A stretch of DNA of 64,000 bases from Candidatus Thalassospirochaeta sargassi (lineage in GTDB: Bacteria > Spirochaetota > Spirochaetia > UBA9216), in assembly GCA_028532855.1 (NCBI GenBank), contig JAQQAL010000011.1, positions 248,001-312,000 of the forward strand, written 5' to 3'. The position numbers and the translations under genes were made by a program. Shown piece after piece: positions 25,188-31,868 of this stretch. The notes under the pieces are model-generated. The model worked only from the letters and a program-made list of their open reading frames with translations. It was not told where the DNA came from and searched no databases. The number at the start of each line of letters is the position of its first letter. Position 1 is the first letter of the stretch.

Positions 25188-26471
25188 TCAGGTCAGTTCT
25201 TTTGATATTGTTATTGCTGCTATCGTTCCATCTGAAACAGCGGTAGTTATCTGACGGTACTGCTTTGTGCGCACATCGCCGGCAGCAAAAACACCCGGAA
25301 TGTTAGTTTCCATTGTTTCGTCTGTTTCCAGATATCCCCACTGATCAAGTTCGAGGTTATCATGAAATACCTCTAGATTGGGAATGAAACCTACAAAAAC
25401 GAAAACACCATTTGTTCTGATTTCCGATTTCTCTCCGGTTTTAAGGTTTTCAACAACTACGGCCATGTCCATATTTCCGTATTTTTTGAATTCTCTCGGC
25501 TCATGCTCGAACATGATGTTGACCTTTTCATCGGCAAATATCTTTTTCTGGGCCACTTTGTTAGCCTGAAGGGTCTCAAACTGATGAATTATTGTTATCT
25601 TCTTTGCAAATTTTGAGAGAAACAATGATTCTTCGATTGATGAATTTCCGCCGCCGATAACTACAATCTCTTTATCTTCAAAGTATTTGCCATCGCAGGT
25701 TGCGCAGTAGCTGATTCCCTGACCTGCAAATTCCTTCTCACCAGGAATATTCAGTGGGCGGGGTCTTGAGCCGGTGGCAATTACAATTTTTTTGGCTTCG
25801 ATAGTTTCAAATCCGTCCACAACAAGGCTCTTGCTGTTCAGGTCTACCTTTGATACCTCGACTGCGGATCTGAACTCAACACCGTTTTCCCTGGCCTGCT
25901 CGCTCATGAAATGACTGAGCATGAATCCCTGCTGGGCTTCGATAAAACCCGGGTAGTTTGATACCTGGTGGGTTGTTGCAACATAACCACCGGGAAGCGC
26001 AGTATCGACGACTATTGTGTTCAGATGTGCCTGGGCAAGGTAAATACCTGCTGTCAAACCGGCAGGGCCTCCGCCTAATACGACTACATCTGTGTTCGTA
26101 ACGACAGGTTCTATCTTCCCATGCAGTTCTGCAGCCTTGTCGGCTGGAAGCATTGCATCAAGACCTTCCATTAGTTCTGAGCGGAGTATTCCTCCGGTCA
26201 GTGTTTTACCTGTCCGTTCACCGTTCTGGTAAAAGAGAACTGTCGGCGACCCGCTGACATCCAGCTGCGCGGCAAGGTCTCTGTTGCCCTGTCTGAATAT
26301 TTTAACGAAACTGATGTCGTCGCCGTATATATTGCTCAGGCTTTCATACTTAGCAGCAAGCGCCTCACAGGGCGGACATTCAGTTGAATAAAAGTCTACT
26401 ACGACTTTATCTTTTGCGAGTACTTCTTTTTCAAAATCAGCAGCCTGTATTTCCTTAATCTTTCCAGCCAT
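25188..26471 (-). CDS. thioredoxin-thioredoxin reductase fusion
   Basis: 427 aa: N-terminal thioredoxin fold (about 1-108) with active site ECPPC (Cys32/Cys35; CPPC, not CGPC, and no preceding Trp), then a complete thioredoxin reductase (about 125-427) with FAD loop GGGPAGLTAGIYLAQA, redox CATC (256/259) and AGDVRTKQYRQI. The domain order is Trx first, opposite to the known mycobacterial reductase-Trx fusion. It follows the SPASM enzyme gene by 1 bp with AAGGAG before its ATG, and precedes the operon terminator. As last gene of the operon it probably supplies reducing power for thiol chemistry on the peptide or the methyltransferase (inference). A free TrxB exists elsewhere in the window. Confidence 0.92.
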   Translation of the reverse strand: MAGKIKEIQAADFEKEVLAKDKVVVDFYSTECPPCEALAAKYESLSNIYGDDISFVKIFRQGNRDLAAQLDVSGSPTVLFYQNGERTGKTLTGGILRSELMEGLDAMLPADKAAELHGKIEPVVTNTDVVVLGGGPAGLTAGIYLAQAHLNTIVVDTALPGGYVATTHQVSNYPGFIEAQQGFMLSHFMSEQARENGVEFRSAVEVSKVDLNSKSLVVDGFETIEAKKIVIATGSRPRPLNIPGEKEFAGQGISYCATCDGKYFEDKEIVVIGGGNSSIEESLFLSKFAKKITIIHQFETLQANKVAQKKIFADEKVNIMFEHEPREFKKYGNMDMAVVVENLKTGEKSEIRTNGVFVFVGFIPNLEVFHDNLELDQWGYLETDETMETNIPGVFAAGDVRTKQYRQITTAVSDGTIAAITISKELT

Positions 26472-26472
26472 C

Positions 26473-27786
26473 TTAGTTCTCCTTGAAATATAGTGAAAGT
26501 CCCAGGGACATCAATCCGGCAACCGGCCTGCAGTCCGGGGAATTGATTTCTCCATTACGATTTTTTGCTGCGGAAGCGCAGCCGCCACCGCAGGCAAGTC
26601 TCAGTTCGCAGTTCCGGCATTCAGGGATAGAGGTAACATCTCTGTCCTGCCATGCCGCAGCTGCATCTTCCTTCAGCGTTTTCTCGGGGTAGAATGTTCC
26701 AAGGCTCTCACCTGGTTTTCCTACCGTTGCTGTACAGGAGAATATCTGTCCGCTGTAGTCAAACGCCCATTCCGTTTTGCAGCCCGGACAGGAATCATAC
26801 AGCGGTTCCGGCATCTCTCCGTTATCAAAGAGAAATCGGGATATCGAGTACGCCGGTCTGTGAAACTCCATTACGACCGGATGTTTCTTTATCAGATCGT
26901 AAAGATCCTCATACATTGATAATCTGTCATAGAGTTTATTTGAGTTCTCCTGACAGTAATGCAGTTCATAATTTCTGCCAAGCTGTGTTTTAAACAATTT
27001 GCTTGCAGTCCAGCCTCTTTCAACCGCGAGTTCAGCAAGTGCCGGCAGATGCGGCATGTTTTCCTTATCCATAACCGCCCGGAGGTTCACGGGAAGGCCG
27101 GCTTCCAGCGCAGCGTCAACGCCGGCTGCTACCTCGCTGAAGGTTCCTTTGCCGCTGTGAAGGGGTCTTCTCTGGTTGTGGATATCCGCAGGACCGTCGA
27201 TGGTTATCTGCAGTTCTCGGACAGAAGCAGTTTTCAGCATCGGAATGTAGCTTTCCAGCGAATAACCGTTGGTTACAAAGGCCAGAGATAAACCGCGCTT
27301 ATTGGCTTCTTCAATGATCAACTCAATCTTGGCTCTTGTTGTCGGGTCGGGCAGCAGGGGTTCCCCGCCGAATACGGTTATATATTTTCGTCGGCCTGCA
27401 AATTCGGAATCTACATATTCGAAAAACGCTTTTATAACCGGTTTATAATCAGACGGTTTTTCGTTTTCATATCCTTCCTGATAGCAATATGTACAGTTGA
27501 AATTACATGTATATGTAGGCACATAAAATATCTGAACCTCATCTTCATCCCGGCTGTCCAGGAAGTCGAGATATCCTGAACGAAAGAGCTTTTCCTCTTC
27601 TTCCGGTATCGACAGATAACCTTTTTCAATCAGCTCCTCTTTATTCGGGGGACTTCCGTCCATGATTGCCCCGGCTGTCTCAGCATCAAGAATGTCCGCG
27701 TTTCTGCTCAGCGGGTTGATTATAAAGTATTCATCCGAATTCTTTATTTGTGAAATTATATTATGTTTAGACAGTCTGTAATCCAT
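26473..27786 (-). CDS. radical SAM/SPASM peptide-modifying enzyme
   Basis: 437 aa. N-terminal leader-recognition-like region (about 1-80), radical SAM cluster CNFNCTYC (Cys94, 98, 101), GGEPLL and ITIDGP motifs, then a SPASM domain for two auxiliary clusters: C-x9-G-x4-C (CKTEWAFDYSGQIFSC), CRNCELRLACGGGC and a final Cys in SPDC. This build is typical of enzymes that modify ribosomal peptides (thioether or C-C crosslinks). The track start (27870) lies inside the upstream hairpin; ATG 27786 (MDYRLSK) has GAGGA 6 nt upstream. A 31-aa Cys peptide is encoded immediately upstream and is the likely substrate. An anaerobic sulfatase-maturase role is less likely, as no sulfatase is nearby. Confidence 0.9.
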   Translation of the reverse strand: MDYRLSKHNIISQIKNSDEYFIINPLSRNADILDAETAGAIMDGSPPNKEELIEKGYLSIPEEEEKLFRSGYLDFLDSRDEDEVQIFYVPTYTCNFNCTYCYQEGYENEKPSDYKPVIKAFFEYVDSEFAGRRKYITVFGGEPLLPDPTTRAKIELIIEEANKRGLSLAFVTNGYSLESYIPMLKTASVRELQITIDGPADIHNQRRPLHSGKGTFSEVAAGVDAALEAGLPVNLRAVMDKENMPHLPALAELAVERGWTASKLFKTQLGRNYELHYCQENSNKLYDRLSMYEDLYDLIKKHPVVMEFHRPAYSISRFLFDNGEMPEPLYDSCPGCKTEWAFDYSGQIFSCTATVGKPGESLGTFYPEKTLKEDAAAAWQDRDVTSIPECRNCELRLACGGGCASAAKNRNGEINSPDCRPVAGLMSLGLSLYFKEN

Positions 27787-27804
27787 TAATTCCTCTTCTC
27801 CGGG

Positions 27805-27840
27805 TAATAAAAATCCGGGCCGAAACCTTCTCCGGCCCGG
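27805..27840 (-). terminator. terminator-like hairpin (attenuator) between peptide and SPASM genes
   Basis: Perfect 8-bp GC stem CCGGGCCG/CGGCCCGG (27815-27822 and 27833-27840) followed on the minus strand by ATTTTTATTA. It sits 8 bp past the peptide stop and just before the ribosome site of the SPASM gene, so it should cut most transcripts and leave excess peptide mRNA. Confidence 0.8.
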
Positions 27841-27847
27841 AAATTGT

Positions 27848-27943
27848 TTAGTCGTGACAGCCTGCCACAACCTTGGAAGTCTTGGCGCAGCACTGTGCTA
27901 CAGCCTTATTGCCTTCCGGTTTCTTTTTGATCAGTGATTTCAT
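27848..27943 (-). CDS. 31-aa Cys-containing precursor peptide candidate
   Basis: Small ORF absent from the ORF track. It encodes a basic N-terminal half (MKSLIKKKPEGNK) and a C-terminal half with three Cys: AVAQCCAKTSKVVAGCHD. The ATG at 27943 has AAGGAGC about 10 nt upstream and lies 23 nt after the methyltransferase stop. Layout (lysine-rich leader, Cys-bearing core, SPASM enzyme next door, hairpin right after the stop) is that of a ribosomal peptide natural-product precursor. No leader GG motif, no export gene beside it. I do not recognise it as a member of a named family (not SCIFF, which has six Cys in about 45 residues). It could instead be a small metal- or arsenic-binding peptide. Confidence 0.75.
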   Translation of the reverse strand: MKSLIKKKPEGNKAVAQCCAKTSKVVAGCHD

Positions 27944-27966
27944 CTTAAAGCATGCTCCTTGATCAT

Positions 27967-28623
27967 TTATTTACAACAGCAACACCCGGCTTTATATCCG
28001 AGTATTGTCCAGCTGCTGACAGTTATTTTCCCCTTGGGGTACGGATCGCTTTCTTCGAGAATTTCAACACTCGTGAACCCCGCATTTTCAAGCTGTTTGA
28101 GATATTCTTCACGTGTTACCGACCCAGCCCAGCACTCTGCGACTGCTTCCGGATCATTTTTGTATTCTTCCGGAACAGGTGCGCTTGAATAGATGTCGCT
28201 GACGACAAATCGGCCTCCGGCCTTAAGAATTCTATGAACCTCATTCCATACATTCTGCTTGTTTTCCGCATGGTTGATAACACAGTTTGATATGACAAGG
28301 TCTACCGTGTTTTCTTCAAGCGGCATATCTTCCAGATCAGTTTTGATAAATTTTATGTTCTCAATTCCCAGTCTTGAGGCTGTTTTTTCAGCCGTCTTGA
28401 GCATTCCGTCGGAAATATCAAGGCCGTAGACCATTCCTTCGCGGCCTACCGACTCGGCCATTCTTATGGCGTCTGTTCCGCGGCCGCTTCCGAGATCTAC
28501 ACAGATCTCATTTTTTCCCGCCTTGGCGTGGTTTACAGCACCTCCGCAAGAAAGACAGCAGCTTGTATCGGCAAGCTCGGAATAACGAATATTAATTGCG
28601 CTTTCGGTTTTAATTTCCGACAT
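27967..28623 (-). CDS. ArsM-like SAM methyltransferase with Cys-rich C-terminus
   Basis: 218-aa class I methyltransferase. SAM site VDLGSGRGTDAIRMAE, acidic GLDISDGML, then ISNCVINH and ECWAGSVTREEYLKQL, which resemble arsenite methyltransferase ArsM, including Cys in the NCVIN and ECWAG positions. Unusual Cys clusters occur at both ends: CCLSCGG near residue 22 and the terminal AGCCCCK. Start ATG is preceded by AGAGAGGAA. Second gene of the MarR/peptide/SPASM operon. Possible roles: arsenic methylation, or methylation of the neighbouring Cys peptide; the sequence alone does not decide. No ArsR regulator, ArsC reductase or ArsB pump is present here. Confidence 0.8.
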   Translation of the reverse strand: MSEIKTESAINIRYSELADTSCCLSCGGAVNHAKAGKNEICVDLGSGRGTDAIRMAESVGREGMVYGLDISDGMLKTAEKTASRLGIENIKFIKTDLEDMPLEENTVDLVISNCVINHAENKQNVWNEVHRILKAGGRFVVSDIYSSAPVPEEYKNDPEAVAECWAGSVTREEYLKQLENAGFTSVEILEESDPYPKGKITVSSWTILGYKAGCCCCK

Positions 28624-28636
28624 AAATTCCTCTCTT

Positions 28637-29032
28637 TTACATTTTTTTCAAAAGAATATTCAAACCCTGTTTGACTGTTTCTCTTTCATTTTCTGATAAA
28701 CCGTTGAGCAAATCATTTTCACATTGCTCTTTTTCTCGGTTTATACCTTTAACGCAGTCTTTGCCTTTTTGTGTGAGTCTGAGCTTAACAAGCCTGCGGT
28801 CGGTCTCGTCATGCTTCATAATGATGAAGCCCTTTTCATGAAGTGCAGAAATTACCCTGCTTGCACGGGACGGTGATAGTCCTGCAAGTGTCGACAGATG
28901 TTTCGATGTGATATCAGATTCATTCGCTATAGCTGAAAGAAATGTTATTTCCTTTTCTCTCAGATTCAGCGATTGTCCAATTTCGCTGTCGAATCTGCAT
29001 CTCTGTTTCAGTTCCAGGATTAATTCAATCAC
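28637..29032 (-). CDS. MarR-family transcriptional regulator
   Basis: 131-aa winged-helix regulator: HTH in ITSKHLSTLAGLSPSRASRVISALHEKGFI and wing MKHDETDRRLVKLRLT, flanked by dimerisation helices. The track start is a TTG at 29044; the GTG at 29032 is preferred because GGAG lies 6 nt upstream. A single Cys in the N-terminal helix (QRCRF) and others in the C-terminal half (DCVKG, EQCEND) might make it thiol- or oxidant-responsive. First gene of its operon and probably autoregulatory through the tandem operators just upstream. Confidence 0.9.
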   Translation of the reverse strand: MIELILELKQRCRFDSEIGQSLNLREKEITFLSAIANESDITSKHLSTLAGLSPSRASRVISALHEKGFIIMKHDETDRRLVKLRLTQKGKDCVKGINREKEQCENDLLNGLSENERETVKQGLNILLKKM

Positions 29033-29064
29033 AAAATACTCCAAAGCCGCCGGAAACAGGTACT

Positions 29065-29095
29065 GTTGCCATGTGCAACTGTTGCGCCCAGCAAC
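29065..29095. promoter_or_regulatory. tandem inverted-repeat operators (probable MarR sites)
   Basis: Two copies of GTTGC-N5-GCAAC, at 29065-29079 and 29081-29095, one base apart (16-bp period). They lie between the minus-strand promoter and the MarR start, i.e. at about +2 to +33 of the transcript, a position suited to repression. Confidence 0.8.
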
Positions 29096-29103
29096 TGAAT
29101 CTA

Positions 29104-29132
29104 AATATATACCGGATATGCTATATAGTCAA
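29104..29132 (-). promoter_or_regulatory. sigma-70 promoter of the MarR/peptide operon
   Basis: On the minus strand TTGACT (29132-29127), a 17-bp spacer, TATATT (29109-29104). Near-consensus and followed directly by the tandem operators. Confidence 0.8.
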
Positions 29133-29207
29133 GAGTAATTAATATGATTTCAGTCAGTTATTCTCTATGCTTGATTGTTGACTTGGGAATGATTATTATC
29201 AGACAAG

Positions 29208-30245
29208 ATGGATAATCAATTAGCCGATTTCGATAATTTAACTCCTGATCTTGTAATTGAAGCAGTTGAAGCTGTTCTTGATGTTGAGCTCACAAATTAC
29301 ACACAGCCGATGCCCAGTTATATCAACCGTGTTTATGAATTGAAAGATATTGATGATAAATACTATATAGTCAAATTTTATCGTCCGGGACGGTGGTCGC
29401 ACAATGCCCTGCTTGAAGAGCATGCATTCATGCTTGACTGTGCGCATGCTGACATCCCGCTTGCAGTCCCCTTGCCTCTTTCGGGGCTGATTGACGGAAG
29501 CCCAGAAATGGATGCCCCTACCCTGGGAAGTATCGATGGTTTTCCGTTCGCGGTCTTCGAGCGCAAGGGTGGAAGGCTCTGGGAGGCGGAAGATTTCGAG
29601 TCCTGGTTCAGGATAGGAAGCCTCCTTGGAAGGATGCATAATGCCGGAGCCCTTCGTTCCGCTGATAACAGGCCCCTACTGTCTGCACGTCACAGCTTTA
29701 ATGCCGATCTCGAAGAGCTTAAGGCTTCGTCATGGATTCACCCAGATGCTAAGGATGAGGTTGTTACCGTTCTGGAAAAGCTGCGTGTTCCGGTGGATGC
29801 GATGTTTGATGAGTACAGTCCGTCGGAAGAAAGTTTTATCCGCGTCCACGGTGATTTTCACTCCGGCAACATCCTTGATCGTCCAGGCGAAGGGCTTATG
29901 CTGATGGATTTCGACGACATGGCCATGTCGCTGCCGGTTCAGGATCTCTGGCTGCTTCTGCCGGATCACGCCCCCGAATGCGGTGCCGAGCTTGCCGCAA
30001 TTATTGACGGCTATAGAGAGTTCCGTGCTTTCGAAACAGAAACTCTGATGCTTATCGAGCCCCTGCGTGCAATCAGGATGGTTTATTTCTTATGCTGGTG
30101 CGGCAGGCAGAAAAATGATTTTCGATTTCAGCACAGCTTCCCCGACTGGGGAAGCAAGGCTTTCTGGCAGAAAGAAGCCCAGGATCTAGAAGCCCAGTAT
30201 GATCAGATTAAACGGGCTATGGAAGAACAGAAAATCATCTATTAA
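29208..30245 (+). CDS. srkA: stress response kinase SrkA-like protein kinase (YihE/RdoA)
   Basis: 345-aa aminoglycoside-phosphotransferase-fold Ser/Thr kinase of the SrkA/YihE family. Seen: PSYINRVYELKD and YYIVKFYRPGRWS (nucleotide-binding Lys), FAVFERKGGRLWE, catalytic loop VHGDFHSGNIL, metal-binding MDFDDMA, and the family-specific QDLWLLLPD and IEPLRAIRMVYFLCW. In enterobacteria SrkA counters stress-induced death. Divergent from the MarR operon, ends overlapping the convergent NYN gene by 4 bp. ATG at 29208 has only a weak ribosome site. Confidence 0.92.
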   Translation: MDNQLADFDNLTPDLVIEAVEAVLDVELTNYTQPMPSYINRVYELKDIDDKYYIVKFYRPGRWSHNALLEEHAFMLDCAHADIPLAVPLPLSGLIDGSPEMDAPTLGSIDGFPFAVFERKGGRLWEAEDFESWFRIGSLLGRMHNAGALRSADNRPLLSARHSFNADLEELKASSWIHPDAKDEVVTVLEKLRVPVDAMFDEYSPSEESFIRVHGDFHSGNILDRPGEGLMLMDFDDMAMSLPVQDLWLLLPDHAPECGAELAAIIDGYREFRAFETETLMLIEPLRAIRMVYFLCWCGRQKNDFRFQHSFPDWGSKAFWQKEAQDLEAQYDQIKRAMEEQKIIY

Positions 30246-31264
30246 TTAAAATATTCATTTCCGTCGTCGGTCATCTCAACAAACCAGTATTTACCCTTGT
30301 TTGAACTGCGCACAAGGCCTCGTTTTTCGGCGTCTTTAACGAGGCGTTTCATCTGTGAATACTGTGACTGCTTGATGTCATAGTTCTGTTCCAGCATTCG
30401 ATTATTAACCTGTGAGAAGGGCACCAGAGATTTACCGGTTTTTTCGGCACAGTCCCGGGTGGCCTTCATCATACTGTACATTATATTCGGCAGGCGGACG
30501 CGTGAACGGTTTGTGTCTTTCTGATCAGATTCAGGTAACCTGATTATTTGATCTTTCTCTGACTGATCGAGTTCAATTACACCTTCTTTTTCAGCGTGCA
30601 TTATGAATTTTTTCCAGCTTCTAAAGCCCAGAGCAGTCTCGTTAAAAGTGTCGTTCAGGAGTTTCATTCTGACCTTTACTGCGCCGAGTGTTGTTACTTT
30701 TTTTCTGCGGTTCATAACGACAATGGCTTCTTTCAGAAGATCCATCGCATCAGGCAGGCTTATCTTGTCAGTTTTTACCCCGTCTTTGCTGTCTCCGCTG
30801 TCCTCATCCTCGGTGTCCGGAATAAGATCACGGAAATCTTTGTAATCGTCGGCAAGCAGAAGCAGGTCTTCACTCGCACTCTGTGAATCACAGATTATTA
30901 TTGTTTCAATACCGTGTTTTCGCAGGCTCTGCAGCAGGGGCCTGAAATCGGCATCGCCTGTTACGAGGATGATCTTTTTTATATGCGGATACATGTAGAT
31001 AAGTTCTACTGCGTGGGTGCTTAAAGCCATATCCGCCGAATTCTTCTGTTTTTTGTTGTAGGGCACATGGACCATCTCAAAGGAGTTCTCGGCCAATGCC
31101 TCGGAAGTCTTCCTGATTGAGCCTCTGGCCCAGTCTCCATATGCTGTAGCGACCGATACTTTTCCAAGTTCGCTTGCGTATTCAATAAGTCCGTTCACAA
31201 AGAGTGAATCGGAGCGTGGGGTTACGTTTTCTATATCCCAAAGGATTGCTATTGATTCTTTCAT
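30242..31264 (-). CDS. NYN-domain ribonuclease-like protein with LOTUS domain
   Basis: 340 aa. NYN/PIN-like nuclease domain (about 4-145) with catalytic acidic residues in AILWDIENV, NSADMALSTHAVEL and LVTGDADFRPLL. A polar linker with DTEDEDSGDSK follows. Then an OST-HTH/LOTUS-like winged helix (about 175-245, GFRSWKKFIMHAEKEGVIEL), and a second helical/winged region to the C-terminus that may be another LOTUS copy. This is the DUF88/LabA-like architecture linked to RNA handling. Single gene convergent with srkA. RNA target unknown. Confidence 0.88.
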   Translation of the reverse strand: MKESIAILWDIENVTPRSDSLFVNGLIEYASELGKVSVATAYGDWARGSIRKTSEALAENSFEMVHVPYNKKQKNSADMALSTHAVELIYMYPHIKKIILVTGDADFRPLLQSLRKHGIETIIICDSQSASEDLLLLADDYKDFRDLIPDTEDEDSGDSKDGVKTDKISLPDAMDLLKEAIVVMNRRKKVTTLGAVKVRMKLLNDTFNETALGFRSWKKFIMHAEKEGVIELDQSEKDQIIRLPESDQKDTNRSRVRLPNIMYSMMKATRDCAEKTGKSLVPFSQVNNRMLEQNYDIKQSQYSQMKRLVKDAEKRGLVRSSNKGKYWFVEMTDDGNEYFN

Positions 31265-31330
31265 ATAATACCTGAATTTATTATATATTTTTTTTCTATA
31301 TTATTATAGAATAAATTAAATAAATTTTAT

Positions 31331-31358
31331 AGTATATAATACTGTAGTATTGTACTAC
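31331..31358 (+). promoter_or_regulatory. palindromic promoter/operator region of the stn-like operon
   Basis: AGTATATAATACT (31331-31343) is a palindrome carrying a TATAAT -10 box, followed at once by GTAGTA-TTG-TACTAC (31344-31358), a perfect 6-3-6 inverted repeat at about +1. No -35 box is visible in the AT-rich upstream sequence, which may mean activator dependence. Confidence 0.55.
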
Positions 31359-31385
31359 AAAGAGACACCATACCAAGGAGATAAT

Positions 31386-31868
31386 ATGTCTTGTGCTGAT
31401 TGCGGTAATATCGCAAAAGAAGCTCGGGAAATAGTTGCGGAGGTTGGATCAGAACCTGAAAAGGTAATCCCTCTGCTGCAGGAGATCCAGAATCGACATG
31501 GATACCTTTCCCAGGAGCTTGTAGAAGCCGTCGCCGAAGAAATTAAACTTCCGGTTTCCAGACTTTACGGGGTCGCAACTTTTTATTCTCAATTCCGGTT
31601 TGAGCCTATCGGGAAAAATCTTATAAAGGTTTGTAAAGGTACAGCCTGCCACGTAGCAGGTGCTGAAAAAGTATATTCGATTATTTCCGAGAAACTCGGT
31701 ATCGAAGAAGGTGAAACAACCGATGATCAATTGTTCACGCTCGAATCGGTAGCCTGTCTTGGTTGCTGTTCACTGGCCCCTGTTGTTATGATAAACGATA
31801 GTATTTACGGAAAATTGAATCCGGCCAAAATGGGTAAAATACTGAAGGAATATGCTGATGGGAAATAG
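31386..31868 (+). CDS. NuoE-like [2Fe-2S] subunit of Stn-type bifurcating transhydrogenase
   Basis: 160 aa, thioredoxin-fold [2Fe-2S] protein of the NuoE/HydC family: N-terminal helices (VIPLLQEIQNRHGYLS, LYGVATFYSQF) and cluster ligands in CKGTACHV and CLGCCSLAP. An additional CADCG motif sits at the extreme N-terminus. The ORF track starts at 31350 (TTG); ATG 31386 with AAGGAG is clearly better. It transfers electrons from the NADH-oxidising subunit encoded next, with which it overlaps. See the third gene for why the complex is called Stn-type and not a hydrogenase. Confidence 0.9.
   Translation: MSCADCGNIAKEAREIVAEVGSEPEKVIPLLQEIQNRHGYLSQELVEAVAEEIKLPVSRLYGVATFYSQFRFEPIGKNLIKVCKGTACHVAGAEKVYSIISEKLGIEEGETTDDQLFTLESVACLGCCSLAPVVMINDSIYGKLNPAKMGKILKEYADGK

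Noticed and set aside
27805-27870. Longer SPASM protein starting at 27870 as in the ORF track
   Set aside because: That extension reads through the GC hairpin and the ribosome site; ATG 27786 has GAGGA at good distance and a typical N-terminus.
30242-31264. NYN protein as a toxin or phage-defence nuclease
   Set aside because: No antitoxin or defence partner adjoins it; the LOTUS domain and single-gene setting fit RNA handling better.
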